Source: Dyadobacter sp.
Lineage (GTDB): Bacteria > Bacteroidota > Bacteroidia > Cytophagales > Spirosomataceae
Assembly (NCBI RefSeq): GCF_017744695.1
Contig: NZ_JAGIAS010000007.1
Coordinates: 124,001 to 188,000, forward strand
Direction of reading: 5' to 3'
Length of the DNA stretch: 64,000 nt
Part shown: positions 7,384 through 16,302 of the stretch, piece after piece
How the letters are laid out: every line of letters starts with the position of its first letter
Position numbering within the stretch: the stretch's first letter is position 1
The notes under the pieces: generated by a model
What the model saw: only the letters and a program-made list of their open reading frames with translations
Databases searched by the model: none
What the model was told of the DNA's origin: nothing
Program-made: the position numbers and the translations under genes

Positions 7384-9963
7384 TTATTTCGGATCAAGCG
7401 CCTGCTTGATTCTTTGCGACACATCCTGCAAATGGTAGCGGGTGTTTTTGTCGGCACTTTTCGCGATGGCCGCATTCACCGTTGTTTTCAGGCTTTCCAA
7501 ATGCGCCCGCGCGATCGATGGCAAATCGGTTTTTTCAAGTTCCACCGAGCGTGTTGAAAAACCATAGGTAATACCCACGGGAATTGACTGGACATTAGCC
7601 CGGCCGGGTTTCAGCAGAGAAATCAGCTTTTCAGCATATACCTTTTGCAAGTTCCGGCGGTACAGATCTATCGGTTTTCCGGCTTTGGCTTCCGACCATA
7701 TTCCCGCTTCGAGGTCGGTGAAAAGATCGTCGAGCGTGTAGTTTTTAGCAGAAATACCGGTTTCCATCAGTCGTACCGCGCGGTCGCCGGCAAAAAGGGA
7801 GGTTAATGCATAATCCTGTAATGCTTTCACTGCCTCCATACCGGTTTCGGGCTTCACTTTGTTGAGGATATTCTGGTCCAAAAGCCAGGTAGGCGTTTTG
7901 AACAGCTGGGCATTCAGGAAGTCTATGGCTTCTTTTTGGGTTGCTTTCGGCACGGTCGTGAAGGTCGGTCCTTCCATGTCGTAGGTTGTAGGCGTGTCGT
8001 AAATGCCGCCCACATTTTTGATCACGTGGCCGAGGTAGCGGCGGTATTGCGTGACCACATTGCCGTAAATTTCGTCCAGTTCCTTGTAGCTTTCGCCATC
8101 TTCCTTGCTCCATTCGATGAGGTTTGGCAGAATGCGTTTCAGGTTTTTGATACCGTATTCCGAAGCTTTCATGGCATTGTCGCTCAAATCTTCGGTCTGG
8201 TAACGTGGATCATAAGGGCTGATTTCCGTACCAAAATGCAGGCGGTTGTCTTTATAAGCCTCTTTGGTAAGGGTATTTAAAGCCAATTTTTCGGCCTGGG
8301 CGTCTTGTGCGTCGGGGAAATTGCTGTAACCCCATTGAATGGCCCATTTGTCGTAATCACCAATGCGTGGGAAGAGATCGGTAATGCCGTCCTCTGGCTG
8401 GGCCACATAATTGAAACGAGCGTAATCCATAATGGACGAAGTATGTCCGTGCTCGGCCACCCACGCTTTGTCGCGCAGTTTTTCTACCGGCGTAGCCGAG
8501 CTGGCGCCCATATTGTGACGCAAGCCAAGCGTATGACCGATCTCGTGAGAAGACACGAAACGAACGAGTTGGCCCATCAATTCATCATCAAACTTTTTGG
8601 TACGCGCTTTCGGATCCACAGCTGCGGCCTGGATGATATACCAGTTGCGGAGTAGGCGCATGACATTGTGGTACCAGCCGATGTGGCTTTCGAGGATCTC
8701 ACCACTGCGCGGATCATGCACGTTGGGGCCATAGGCATTCTGAATGTCGGCAGCGAAATAGCGGATCACGGAGTAACGGGCATCTTCGAGGCTCATCGTT
8801 GTGTCGCTTTCGGGCCAGTATTCACCGCGGATTGCGTTTTTCCAGCCCGCTTTTTCGAATGCCACCTGCCAGTCGTCGACGCCCGCTTTCAGGTATTTGC
8901 GCCATTTTTCAGGGGTAGCCGGGTCGATGTAGTAAACGATCGGCTTTTTGGGTTCGATCAGCCCGCCGTTTTTCTGCTTCTTCGCATCTTCTGCATTTTT
9001 AGGTTCAAGGCGCCATCTCACGGCAAAGACCTCGGTGTCGGAGCGCTGCGATTCTTCCCCGAATGTGGCATATTGATTGGCAAAATAGCCTACACGACTG
9101 TCGAAAATGCGTTTTTTCATCGGTGCTTTCGGAAGCAGGATAAGTGAGGAGTTCATTTCAAACGTCACGACGCCTGCGTCCAAGCCAGATGGCAGATATT
9201 GGCCGATTGAAGGTACCGGTGTAGGTGTTAGCAGCTGAGGCGTTACATTGAACGTCTTGATCGTCCGGATCTCCGTATTGATCGGATAAGTGCTGATTTT
9301 GGAAATAAAGGAAGCCTCTTTCTTGAACGCTGCGAGTTTCAGCAATTGTTTGCTCACGGAGCTCAGCGAGAATACCTGGTTATCCGCGTTGAAAAACTCC
9401 GTAACGTCGATTACCGAAGATTTCTCGGGTTCCTTTTTAATTGCTTTGATGTCAAAAACACCGATAATCGGGTCGGAATTAGAGTTTTTGACAGCCTGAA
9501 AAATAGGTTTGGTACTATCGGGACTGGTCACGACGATCGTTACCGACCGAAGCAGCAGGTTGTTATCCATTCCCCGTTCCCAGCGGATCATCTGGCGGTT
9601 CACCTCCTCACCCCCGAAAATACCGCCGCCCGCTGCGGTTTTGGAATAGCGTGTTACAGCCATGATATCGCGGTTCAGGAGCGAATCGGCGATTTCGAAA
9701 TACCATTTGTCATCCACTTTATGGACGGAGATCATGCCTTTCTGGCTAATGGCATTGGTGCTGTCGATGAGGTCTTTGAAGGCTTTCGGCCCTTTCTTTT
9801 TGTCGTCTTTCAGCTTGTCTTTGACTGCGGAGGCCACCGCGTCGACTGCCTTGTCGATCTTGACATCTTCCTGCTTGTCTTTCTTTTTCTTTCGTTGCGC
9901 GTGCGCGTCGTGCATATACACGAATGCCAGCGCCGCGAGGAGAAGGTAACGCATTAATCTCAT
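7384..9963 (-). CDS. secreted zinc-dependent metalloprotease (DUF5117/DUF5118/DUF4953 architecture)
   Basis: Large 859-aa secreted or periplasmic protein with signal peptide MRLMRYLLLAALAFVYMHDA. A strongly charged Lys/Asp-rich stretch (about 24-60) and N-terminal beta-rich regions follow. The metzincin-like zinc site HEIGHTLGLRH is at His473, Glu474, His477 and His483. This layout matches the Bacteroidota family annotated as zinc-dependent metalloproteases with DUF5118, DUF5117 and DUF4953. A Met-turn candidate (SIMDYARFN) lies about 35 residues after the zinc site. No T9SS sorting domain is visible. Substrate unknown. Confidence 0.87.
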   Translation of the reverse strand: MRLMRYLLLAALAFVYMHDAHAQRKKKKDKQEDVKIDKAVDAVASAVKDKLKDDKKKGPKAFKDLIDSTNAISQKGMISVHKVDDKWYFEIADSLLNRDIMAVTRYSKTAAGGGIFGGEEVNRQMIRWERGMDNNLLLRSVTIVVTSPDSTKPIFQAVKNSNSDPIIGVFDIKAIKKEPEKSSVIDVTEFFNADNQVFSLSSVSKQLLKLAAFKKEASFISKISTYPINTEIRTIKTFNVTPQLLTPTPVPSIGQYLPSGLDAGVVTFEMNSSLILLPKAPMKKRIFDSRVGYFANQYATFGEESQRSDTEVFAVRWRLEPKNAEDAKKQKNGGLIEPKKPIVYYIDPATPEKWRKYLKAGVDDWQVAFEKAGWKNAIRGEYWPESDTTMSLEDARYSVIRYFAADIQNAYGPNVHDPRSGEILESHIGWYHNVMRLLRNWYIIQAAAVDPKARTKKFDDELMGQLVRFVSSHEIGHTLGLRHNMGASSATPVEKLRDKAWVAEHGHTSSIMDYARFNYVAQPEDGITDLFPRIGDYDKWAIQWGYSNFPDAQDAQAEKLALNTLTKEAYKDNRLHFGTEISPYDPRYQTEDLSDNAMKASEYGIKNLKRILPNLIEWSKEDGESYKELDEIYGNVVTQYRRYLGHVIKNVGGIYDTPTTYDMEGPTFTTVPKATQKEAIDFLNAQLFKTPTWLLDQNILNKVKPETGMEAVKALQDYALTSLFAGDRAVRLMETGISAKNYTLDDLFTDLEAGIWSEAKAGKPIDLYRRNLQKVYAEKLISLLKPGRANVQSIPVGITYGFSTRSVELEKTDLPSIARAHLESLKTTVNAAIAKSADKNTRYHLQDVSQRIKQALDPK

Positions 9964-10017
9964 AGAGTTGGTTTTTGGGATAAAGTATAAAAGTGTATTT
10001 AAATGATAGGTTGGGGG

Positions 10018-10953
10018 TTATCTGGCCATCAGCTCGGCTAGCACGCCTTCTTTGAGGGCATATTTCGAAACCTGGATTTGCCGGATACCGTGTGTTTTGA
10101 GTACATAATCGATCAGGCAGACGGCGACGACGATCATGTCCACGCGTAGCTCGATCATACCCGGGATCGCCATGCGTTCGTCGTGATTGCCGGACAGGAT
10201 GAGGGCGTATACACGGTAAAATTCTTCCAGGGTGATATCGAAATCCGTTTCCGACGCGGGCGGCCAGTCGTTGGTCCGATGGTGGAAGTCGATATCGACG
10301 AGGGTATCGAATGTCCCCGACGAGCCCACGAGCTTTTCCGGGGCGTATTGATGTACGGCATTCGCGAGTGGGATCAGGTTTTCGTCGAAATGATTGTAAA
10401 GTGCCCGGCGATCGGCCTGCGAGAGCGGGTCGTTCCGCATGAATTTCTCCATCAGCCGTTGTCCGCCAATTTCGAAGCTCTGTTTCCAAAAGATCTGGGA
10501 GCGGTTGCCGATGATAAATTCCACGCTTCCGCCACCGATATCCATGATCAGTGAAGGGATGTCACCAATATCGGCCCCATGGCGGACTCCATAATATATG
10601 TACTCTGCCTCGCGGTTACCGTCAATGACGGTCACCTCGATATTGGTTTTTTCCAAAATTTCGGAGCAGAACTCCTGCCGGTTCTCCGCATTGCGCACCG
10701 CGCTGGTACCGAATGCGAACGTTTTTTCCGGTGTCACGTCAAAGGAATCGAGCTTTTCGCGGAAATAGGAGAGGACAGCAAGGGCGCGGTCCTGGGCTTC
10801 GGGTGTGATCAGGCGTTTGTTGATTCCCCCCAAGCCGATCCTGGCGGGCCTGCTTTCATGGAAAACAGTCTTGAAATGAGCGCCGTTAGGCTCCGCGATC
10901 AGCAGGTGAAATGTGTTGGTGCCTAAGTCAATTATTCCCAGTCTGGAACTCAT
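10018..10953 (-). CDS. exopolyphosphatase / Ppx-GppA family phosphatase
   Basis: 311-aa cytosolic enzyme of the ASKHA (sugar kinase/Hsp70/actin) fold that hydrolyses terminal phosphates of polyphosphate and/or pppGpp. The N-terminal phosphate loop IIDLGTNTFHLLIAE (residues 7-21) and the second nucleotide motif DIGGGSVEFI (about 138) are clear. It is the short form: the C-terminal HD-type domain of the roughly 500-residue E. coli Ppx and GppA proteins is absent, so sequence alone does not choose between the two activities. It lies 54 bases upstream of the metalloprotease gene on the same strand. Confidence 0.87.
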   Translation of the reverse strand: MSSRLGIIDLGTNTFHLLIAEPNGAHFKTVFHESRPARIGLGGINKRLITPEAQDRALAVLSYFREKLDSFDVTPEKTFAFGTSAVRNAENRQEFCSEILEKTNIEVTVIDGNREAEYIYYGVRHGADIGDIPSLIMDIGGGSVEFIIGNRSQIFWKQSFEIGGQRLMEKFMRNDPLSQADRRALYNHFDENLIPLANAVHQYAPEKLVGSSGTFDTLVDIDFHHRTNDWPPASETDFDITLEEFYRVYALILSGNHDERMAIPGMIELRVDMIVVAVCLIDYVLKTHGIRQIQVSKYALKEGVLAELMAR

Positions 10954-11110
10954 ATTGGGCTGTTTAATCTGTTAATGACTAGTGTTTCAATGCAATGGAT
11001 ACAAAAATAAACGAATTTTAACGACTTATTTCTTGATTTTCTGTTGGATATAGTTTTTCTTTGCAGTCCGATTTCAGAAACCAATTCAAAGAACATTAGA
11101 AATTATAAGC

Positions 11111-11305
11111 ATGCTTATTATTAACATTAAAGACAACGAATCGATTGATCGCGCTCTTAAGCGTTACAAGAAGAAATTTGAAAGAACTGGTACAATGCGT
11201 GAGCTTCGTGCCCGTACAGCTTTCGAAAAACCATCTGTTAAGCGTCGTTTCGAAGTTTTGCGTGCCGTTTACAAAGAGAAAACTTACGGTCACTTAGAAG
11301 ACTAG
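11111..11305 (+). CDS. rpsU: 30S ribosomal protein S21
   Basis: 64-aa basic protein with the S21 signature: beta-strand MLIINIKDNESIDRALKRYK, then RARTAFEKPSVKRR. It binds the small subunit near the anti-Shine-Dalgarno end of 16S rRNA. Full length for the family, though its C-terminus (KTYGHLED) is more acidic than in Proteobacteria. It is followed by a strong terminator and then a Xer recombinase gene, a neighbourhood seen in many Bacteroidota. Confidence 0.96.
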   Translation: MLIINIKDNESIDRALKRYKKKFERTGTMRELRARTAFEKPSVKRRFEVLRAVYKEKTYGHLED

Positions 11306-11358
11306 TTCCTAACGGAATGGTTCTCTGAAAGACTTCTATAGGATTATTGTATCCATAT

Positions 11359-11404
11359 CATACGAAAAGGAGCTGTCTTGAATAAGATGGCTCCTTTTCG
11401 TATG
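11359..11404 (+). terminator. strong intrinsic terminator after rpsU
   Basis: Perfect 15-bp inverted repeat: CATACGAAAAGGAGC (11359-11373) with GCTCCTTTTCGTATG (11390-11404), 16-base loop. The right arm ends only 8 bases before the ATG of the Xer gene, so any read-through transcript would carry this hairpin in the xer leader. Confidence 0.75.
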
Positions 11405-11412
11405 TTAGGACT

Positions 11413-12285
11413 ATGATAACACCGTTTCTGGAATTTCTCCAATTCGAAAAGCGCTCCAGTGCGCATACGATCAAATCGTACCAGACTGATCTCGAACAGT
11501 TTCAGAAATACCTCCTTTTTCAATACGACTGCGCCGAGCCTGAAACCGCCAAGGCGCCGATGCTCCGGTCGTGGGTGGTGAGTTTGATGGAAGAAGGGCT
11601 TAACCCGTCGTCTATTAACCGGAAAATTGCCGCGCTCCGGACCTTTTATGGCTATCTAAGGAAGAAAAAACACATCGATAACGATCCGACGAAAATCCTG
11701 TCGGCCCTGAAAGCCCGCAAAAAGCTGCCGGCATTCGTGGAGGAGAAATCTATGGAAATGCTTTTTGAAGAAGGTACATTCACCGATGATTTCGAAGGCC
11801 TGCGCGACCGGGTGATCATGGAACTGTTGTATGGCAGCGGTATCCGGCTTTCGGAGCTGGTGGAACTCGAATTAAAAGACCTCAATTTGTCCGCTCGCAC
11901 CATTCGTGTTTTTGGCAAGCGATCAAAGGAGCGGATCGTGCCTGTTTCCACTTCCCTGGTGCAACTACTTCAAAAATATATAGAGCAGCGTGCGCCGGAA
12001 GAAAATACCAATATTCTGCTGTTAACGGATTCAAATAAAGCTGTTTATCCTGTTTTTGTACAGCGAAAGGTAAAGCAATACCTTTCGGCTGTTACGACGT
12101 TGTCGCAAAAGAGCCCGCACGTGCTCAGGCATACGTATGCAACGCATTTACTGAACCGCGGTGCCGATCTGAATTCGATCAAAGAGTTGCTGGGCCATGT
12201 CAACCTCGCAGCCACGCAGATTTACACGCATAACTCCATCGAAAAGCTTAAAAAATCGCATCAACAAGCGCACCCCAAAGCCTGA
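11413..12285 (+). CDS. tyrosine recombinase XerC/XerD
   Basis: 290-aa site-specific recombinase of the Xer type, expected to resolve chromosome dimers at dif with its partner. The N-terminal SAM-like core-binding domain (1-90) precedes the catalytic domain. All active-site residues are visible: Arg145 (SGIRLSEL), Lys169 (FGKRSK), His236 and Arg239 (HVLRH), His262 (LGHVNLAATQ) and nucleophile Tyr271 (IYTH). Length and conservation fit a housekeeping Xer rather than a phage integrase, and no attachment-site repeats or mobile genes are nearby. XerC and XerD cannot be told apart from this copy alone. Confidence 0.92.
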   Translation: MITPFLEFLQFEKRSSAHTIKSYQTDLEQFQKYLLFQYDCAEPETAKAPMLRSWVVSLMEEGLNPSSINRKIAALRTFYGYLRKKKHIDNDPTKILSALKARKKLPAFVEEKSMEMLFEEGTFTDDFEGLRDRVIMELLYGSGIRLSELVELELKDLNLSARTIRVFGKRSKERIVPVSTSLVQLLQKYIEQRAPEENTNILLLTDSNKAVYPVFVQRKVKQYLSAVTTLSQKSPHVLRHTYATHLLNRGADLNSIKELLGHVNLAATQIYTHNSIEKLKKSHQQAHPKA

Positions 12286-12302
12286 AACCCATTTTTTAAG
12301 GT

Positions 12303-12310
12303 TATATTTG
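12303..12310 (+). promoter_or_regulatory. candidate -7 promoter element for ppc
   Basis: TATATTTG matches the Bacteroidota TAnnTTTG -7 box and lies 41 bases before the ppc ATG, inside the 66-base gap after the xer gene. No clear TTTG -33 box is seen upstream. Confidence 0.4.
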
Positions 12311-12351
12311 CCTTCAGTGCAAATTTCAAAATATAATTTCGTCACTCCATT

Positions 12352-14934
12352 ATGAATAATAGTTTCCAGGACGCAGTTGTAACGAAGTATAATATTTTTA
12401 ATAGCCTGTTTCTCAGCTTACCCTACCGCGGTATATTCCAAACAGGTTCCCTACTTCCGATACTGACTCAGCAAAGCGAGATAGGCTTTCAGGAAGGCAA
12501 ATCTCCCAAAGAAATCATCGAGCATTTTTTTTCAGAGCTCCTGGAAACGGCTACTCCCAAGGAACGTGCAGATCTGCTTTTTGCATTTATCCAATACATC
12601 GAACGCCAAGTCGTGCTTTTCGACTCGGTGGAAGATGCGGCCTTCGATGAGACCCACGACCTGACCGGTAAAGGCTCGGTAACCTACCTCACCGAACGGC
12701 TGGAAAACGACGAGCTGAAAAAGAAACTGCTCGCCAAACTGGAAGATTTCAGTGTACGCATCGTATTGACTGCCCACCCGACCCAGTTTTATTCGGGCAA
12801 GGTGTTGGGCATTATCAACGATCTGGAAGATGCGATCAAGGCTAACGATTTTACGGAGGTAAACCAGTTGCTGTTGCAGCTCGGGAAAACGGCTTTCATT
12901 AACCATGAAAAACCTACACCGTTCGATGAGGCGGTGAGCCTGTGCTGGTTCCTTGAAAATGTATATTACGACGCTATCCCGTCCATTCTTGAAAAACTGA
13001 TCAACGGACTGGGAATGAGCGTGCACGACTGGCCTTATCCGAATGTGTTCCGTCTGGGCTTCTGGCCTGGCGGTGACCGTGACGGTAACCCGTTTGTGAA
13101 TCCCGAAATCACTTTGAAAGTCGCGGACCGCCTGCGCGAAACGCTGTTGCGGGGCTACTACCGTGATATTCGTCAATTGAAGCGTCGCCTTACCTTTAAA
13201 GGGGTGGATGACGCTGTTTCGCTGGCGGAGAAAAAGATGAACAGCACCATTTTCGGGCCGTTTGAGGAAGGTTACGGGAGCGCGCAGGAGCTGATCGACG
13301 AATTATTGAAAGCACGTGAAGTACTGGTAAACAAGCACCAGGGGCTTTTCGTAGAATTGCTGGATAATTTCATCCTGAAACTGAACCTCTTCGGATTCTT
13401 CTTCGCAAGCCTCGACGTTCGTCAGGACAGCCGTAAGCATGGCAAAGCCTGGGAGGATATTCTGAAAAGACTGGAAAAGAAAATCCCGCTGTTGAAATAC
13501 AGCGACTACCAAAGCTGGGACGAGGCTAAAAAAATAGACTTGCTGCTCTCGCTGAATATCCCGCTTCGCGATGAGGATTATGAGGACGAGCTTACAAAAG
13601 ATATTCTGGGCTCGATCAGAGCAATCAAAACTATTCAGGAAAAGAATGGTGAAAAAGGGGCGCACCGGTATGTGATCAGCAACAACACTTCTGCATTGAA
13701 TGTGATGCAGGTGGTGGCGCTGGCCAAAAACCTGATTGCAGATGAAGAAGGCAGGCTGGCACTCGACGTCGTACCGCTTTTTGAAACCGTGGATGACCTT
13801 GCCAATGCTCCGGGCATCATGCGGACACTGTACGAAAATGAATATTACCGCAACCACCTGAGTAACCGTGAGAATCACCAGACGATCATGGTGGGCTTCT
13901 CGGATGGAACCAAAGACGGCGGTTACCTGCGCGCCAACTGGTCGATTTACCGTGCCAAGGAGGAATTGACCAAGGTATCACGTGAATTTGGTATTAAAGT
14001 GACGTTCTTCGACGGTCGTGGAGGACCTCCTGCACGTGGGGGCGGTAACAACCACAACTTTTACTCGTCGCTCGGCAAGGATATCGAGGATAAGGAAATT
14101 CAACTCACAGTTCAGGGACAAACCATCAGCTCCAACTATGGTACCGTCACGACGGCCATGTACAATCTGGAAAGGTTGTTTACAGCCGGCCTCGAAAACC
14201 ACCTTTTCAAAGGCCACCGCGATGACGAGCTGACAGATGCCGACAAGGACCTGATTGAAGAAATGGCTGAAATCGCCTACAATTCCTATCTGGATCTGAA
14301 AAACCACCCGATGTTTGTCAAGTACCTCGATAAAAAGACGCCGCTGCGCTTTTACGGGCAAACGAACATCGGAAGCCGCCCAACGAAACGCGGTAACGAT
14401 GATGAAGGGTTGAAGTTTGAAGACCTGCGTGCGATCCCGTTTGTGGGCTCGTGGGCGCAGATGAAGCAGAATGTGCCGGGCTTCTATGGTTTCGGAACCG
14501 CTATTCGTGAACTGGCGAAACAGGACAAGGTCGAGGACATCAAGAAGCTTTACCAGAAATCACTTTTCTTCCGGACGCTGATCGAGAACTCGATGCAGTC
14601 GCTGTCCAAGGCGTTTTTTCCTGCTACCAAATACCTTCGCGATGAGGAAGAGTACCGCGAGTTTTGGGATAAAATGTACGAAGAATTCCTGCTCACGCGC
14701 GAGCTCCTGCTGGAAGTTTCCAGTCAGAAGGAGCTGCTTGATAGCAACAATGTCACAAAGGTGTCCATCAAAACCCGCGAGCGCATCGTATTGCCGTTGA
14801 TCACGATTCAGCAATATGCATTACAAATGCTCGCCGGCGATCCAAAGAAATTGCAAGTGGATGTGGAGACGTATAACCAGCTGATTATCCGGGCGATGTT
14901 CGGGATTATCAATGCGGCGCGAAATTCGGCGTAG
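12352..14934 (+). CDS. ppc: phosphoenolpyruvate carboxylase
   Basis: Anaplerotic cytosolic enzyme converting PEP and bicarbonate to oxaloacetate, topping up the TCA cycle. At 860 aa it is close to the usual 870-950. Catalytic motifs are clear: TAHPTQ (about 144, catalytic His), FWPGGDRDGNP (about 240), GFSDGTKDGGYLRANW (about 515) and the mobile loop FFDGRGGPPARGGG (about 550, canonical FHGRGGxxGRGG). The C-terminus ends ARNSA instead of the near-universal QNTG. It stands alone, with a TATATTTG promoter element 41 bases upstream and a hairpin after the stop. Confidence 0.95.
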   Translation: MNNSFQDAVVTKYNIFNSLFLSLPYRGIFQTGSLLPILTQQSEIGFQEGKSPKEIIEHFFSELLETATPKERADLLFAFIQYIERQVVLFDSVEDAAFDETHDLTGKGSVTYLTERLENDELKKKLLAKLEDFSVRIVLTAHPTQFYSGKVLGIINDLEDAIKANDFTEVNQLLLQLGKTAFINHEKPTPFDEAVSLCWFLENVYYDAIPSILEKLINGLGMSVHDWPYPNVFRLGFWPGGDRDGNPFVNPEITLKVADRLRETLLRGYYRDIRQLKRRLTFKGVDDAVSLAEKKMNSTIFGPFEEGYGSAQELIDELLKAREVLVNKHQGLFVELLDNFILKLNLFGFFFASLDVRQDSRKHGKAWEDILKRLEKKIPLLKYSDYQSWDEAKKIDLLLSLNIPLRDEDYEDELTKDILGSIRAIKTIQEKNGEKGAHRYVISNNTSALNVMQVVALAKNLIADEEGRLALDVVPLFETVDDLANAPGIMRTLYENEYYRNHLSNRENHQTIMVGFSDGTKDGGYLRANWSIYRAKEELTKVSREFGIKVTFFDGRGGPPARGGGNNHNFYSSLGKDIEDKEIQLTVQGQTISSNYGTVTTAMYNLERLFTAGLENHLFKGHRDDELTDADKDLIEEMAEIAYNSYLDLKNHPMFVKYLDKKTPLRFYGQTNIGSRPTKRGNDDEGLKFEDLRAIPFVGSWAQMKQNVPGFYGFGTAIRELAKQDKVEDIKKLYQKSLFFRTLIENSMQSLSKAFFPATKYLRDEEEYREFWDKMYEEFLLTRELLLEVSSQKELLDSNNVTKVSIKTRERIVLPLITIQQYALQMLAGDPKKLQVDVETYNQLIIRAMFGIINAARNSA

Positions 14935-14957
14935 GGTTTTCCGAAAGTTTTATATTT

Positions 14958-14985
14958 CATGAGCCGGGGCTGTGCCCGGCTCATG
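14958..14985 (+). terminator. hairpin after ppc
   Basis: Perfect 11-bp stem CATGAGCCGGG (14958-14968) with CCCGGCTCATG (14975-14985), 6-base loop, 23 bases after the ppc stop. There is no T-tract, so termination may be partial. It separates ppc from the convergent lipoprotein gene. Confidence 0.55.
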
Positions 14986-14998
14986 TCGTTATAGAGCG

Positions 14999-15588
14999 TT
15001 ATAATTTTCGTCGCTCCGGAATGACAATCTTTGTGTAAAAACGCCCGTTTGTGAATCGCAAGGTATCTTCCCAGGAATTCCAGGAGCGGGGAGACCGCAG
15101 AACAAAAGTTGCTTCGAAACTCCCTTTGATTTCCATATTTCCATCTTTTTCATACTTGTCCAGAATCAGGTAGTTTTCAACACCAGGAACGATCTCATAT
15201 CTGTCGCGGTAAATGTCTTCATCAATGAAAGTGCAAAACTGCGTATACACAGCGAGTGTATCTTCACAATTTGGTTCGTTGGGGTTCAATTTGTATCGTC
15301 CGGGCGCCGAGGGAATGGAGTAAAAGCCAAGCGTTTGTTGTAATGTCCCGGGAGTGTCCAAAAGTAATGCCTCTACTGAGAAGTAGAGGGTTCGGCGACA
15401 TTTGGGAATATGTTCATCATTCTCCATATGGGCATGTATCAGCTGATATGCATTGAAGTAAGTCTTCTCCCAATCCCGACCGTTTACTTTCGCTTTTAAA
15501 TACCCAAATGAATTGGGGGAAAGTAGACATCGGATTGGCAGTTCCCGAAGCAGATCCATATGCACATTAAAACGGAATAGTGTTTCAT
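14999..15588 (-). pseudogene. frameshifted lipoprotein, paralogue of the next gene
   Basis: The body (from about 15519 down) encodes a roughly 175-residue secreted-type domain: PNSFGYLKAKVNGRDWEKTY, ending DTLRFTNGRFYTKIV. It has no usable signal peptide in its own frame. One frame over, starting at 15588, is a lipoprotein signal, MKHYSVLMCIWICFGNCQSD (lipobox FGNC), that runs into the same region. The two frames meet at a run of five C on the coding strand (15515-15519); one extra C would join them as FPPNSFGYLKAK. This is a one-base indel, phase-variable tract or sequencing error. The domain aligns with the neighbouring protein (GYL.A.(V/M)NG.DW..TY.NAYQ, EIKGSF, DTLRF.NGRF.T(K/R)I). Function unknown. 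Confidence 0.7.
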
Positions 15589-15667
15589 GAGCGGTAACAA
15601 AGGTTTAATGCATAAATGCCGATGAAGTGTTTGGTTTTCCTTCCGCTGTACATCCATATTCAATTGA

Positions 15668-16294
15668 TCATCCGCCTCTTCCTTTGTATTCAATAATCCT
15701 GGTGTGAAACCGGCCGTTTTGGAAGCGTAATGTATCGGGTAATGCGTTGGACGATCGGGGGATCCGGGCGTTGGCTAATGTAAGCTGAAAGCTCCCTTTT
15801 ATTTCTTGCGTTTGGACATTGTAACTGTCGATTTGGATATAATTATCCTCAGAATCGACGGTATAGAAGAAGTCTCCTGCAACATCGCCGTCGCTGAGTG
15901 ATTCAAACAATGCTACCCTTGGTTTGTCGCTGGATTCGCACCCCGTGTAGGGGTTGCATGATACAAGTTTATGCCGGCCTGTATGTGGATAAAATGGGAT
16001 GTTTTGAAACAGCAACTGTTGACGATCACAGCCTTCCGGTGAATACAGTATCGAGGTTAATGCGTAGAAAACACCTTTGGGATTATCGGCATAAGTAGTG
16101 GATCCATGTGTAACCTGATAGGCATTTTTATAGGTTGTACTCCAATCTACGCCATTCATTTCAGCTGTGAGGTAGCCCCAGTTGGGCAAGCGTGGGAGAG
16201 GCCCGGCAGCACCAATTATTGCGTCGGCAATTTTACAACCAGCTAGCAGCATGATAATTCCAAGAGATATATAAAGAGTCCGAGAGCGTGTCAT
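15668..16294 (-). CDS. hypothetical lipoprotein, intact member of a tandem pair
   Basis: 208-aa predicted lipoprotein: the signal peptide ends in lipobox LLAGC near residue 20, placing it on a membrane surface after lipidation. The mature part begins with a hydrophobic, Pro-rich linker, then LPNWGYLTAEMNGVDWSTTY and a beta-rich domain ending LPDTLRFQNGRFHTRI. It is clearly paralogous to the frameshifted gene downstream, so the two are a tandem duplication. The xxxxVNG.DW opening resembles small Bacteroidota beta-sandwich lipoproteins (DUF6252-like), but I do not recognise the family firmly. It lies 8 bases after the reprolysin-like gene, so they are likely co-transcribed. Confidence 0.75.
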   Translation of the reverse strand: MTRSRTLYISLGIIMLLAGCKIADAIIGAAGPLPRLPNWGYLTAEMNGVDWSTTYKNAYQVTHGSTTYADNPKGVFYALTSILYSPEGCDRQQLLFQNIPFYPHTGRHKLVSCNPYTGCESSDKPRVALFESLSDGDVAGDFFYTVDSEDNYIQIDSYNVQTQEIKGSFQLTLANARIPRSSNALPDTLRFQNGRFHTRIIEYKGRGG

Positions 16295-16302
16295 TTAGAA
16301 GG

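Noticed and set aside
7384..9963. Long overlapping open frames on the plus strand across the zinc metalloprotease gene
   Set aside because: They are antisense shadows of a long, clearly conserved protein; none shows motifs, a signal peptide or a start context.
11050..11110. Promoter for rpsU
   Set aside because: The stretch TTTTTCTTTGC resembles a -7 box but lacks the TA, and no spacing with a TTTG box was convincing.
11413..12285. The Xer gene as a sign of an integrated mobile element
   Set aside because: The protein is a housekeeping-length Xer beside rpsU, and no attachment-site repeats, transposases or phage genes are nearby.
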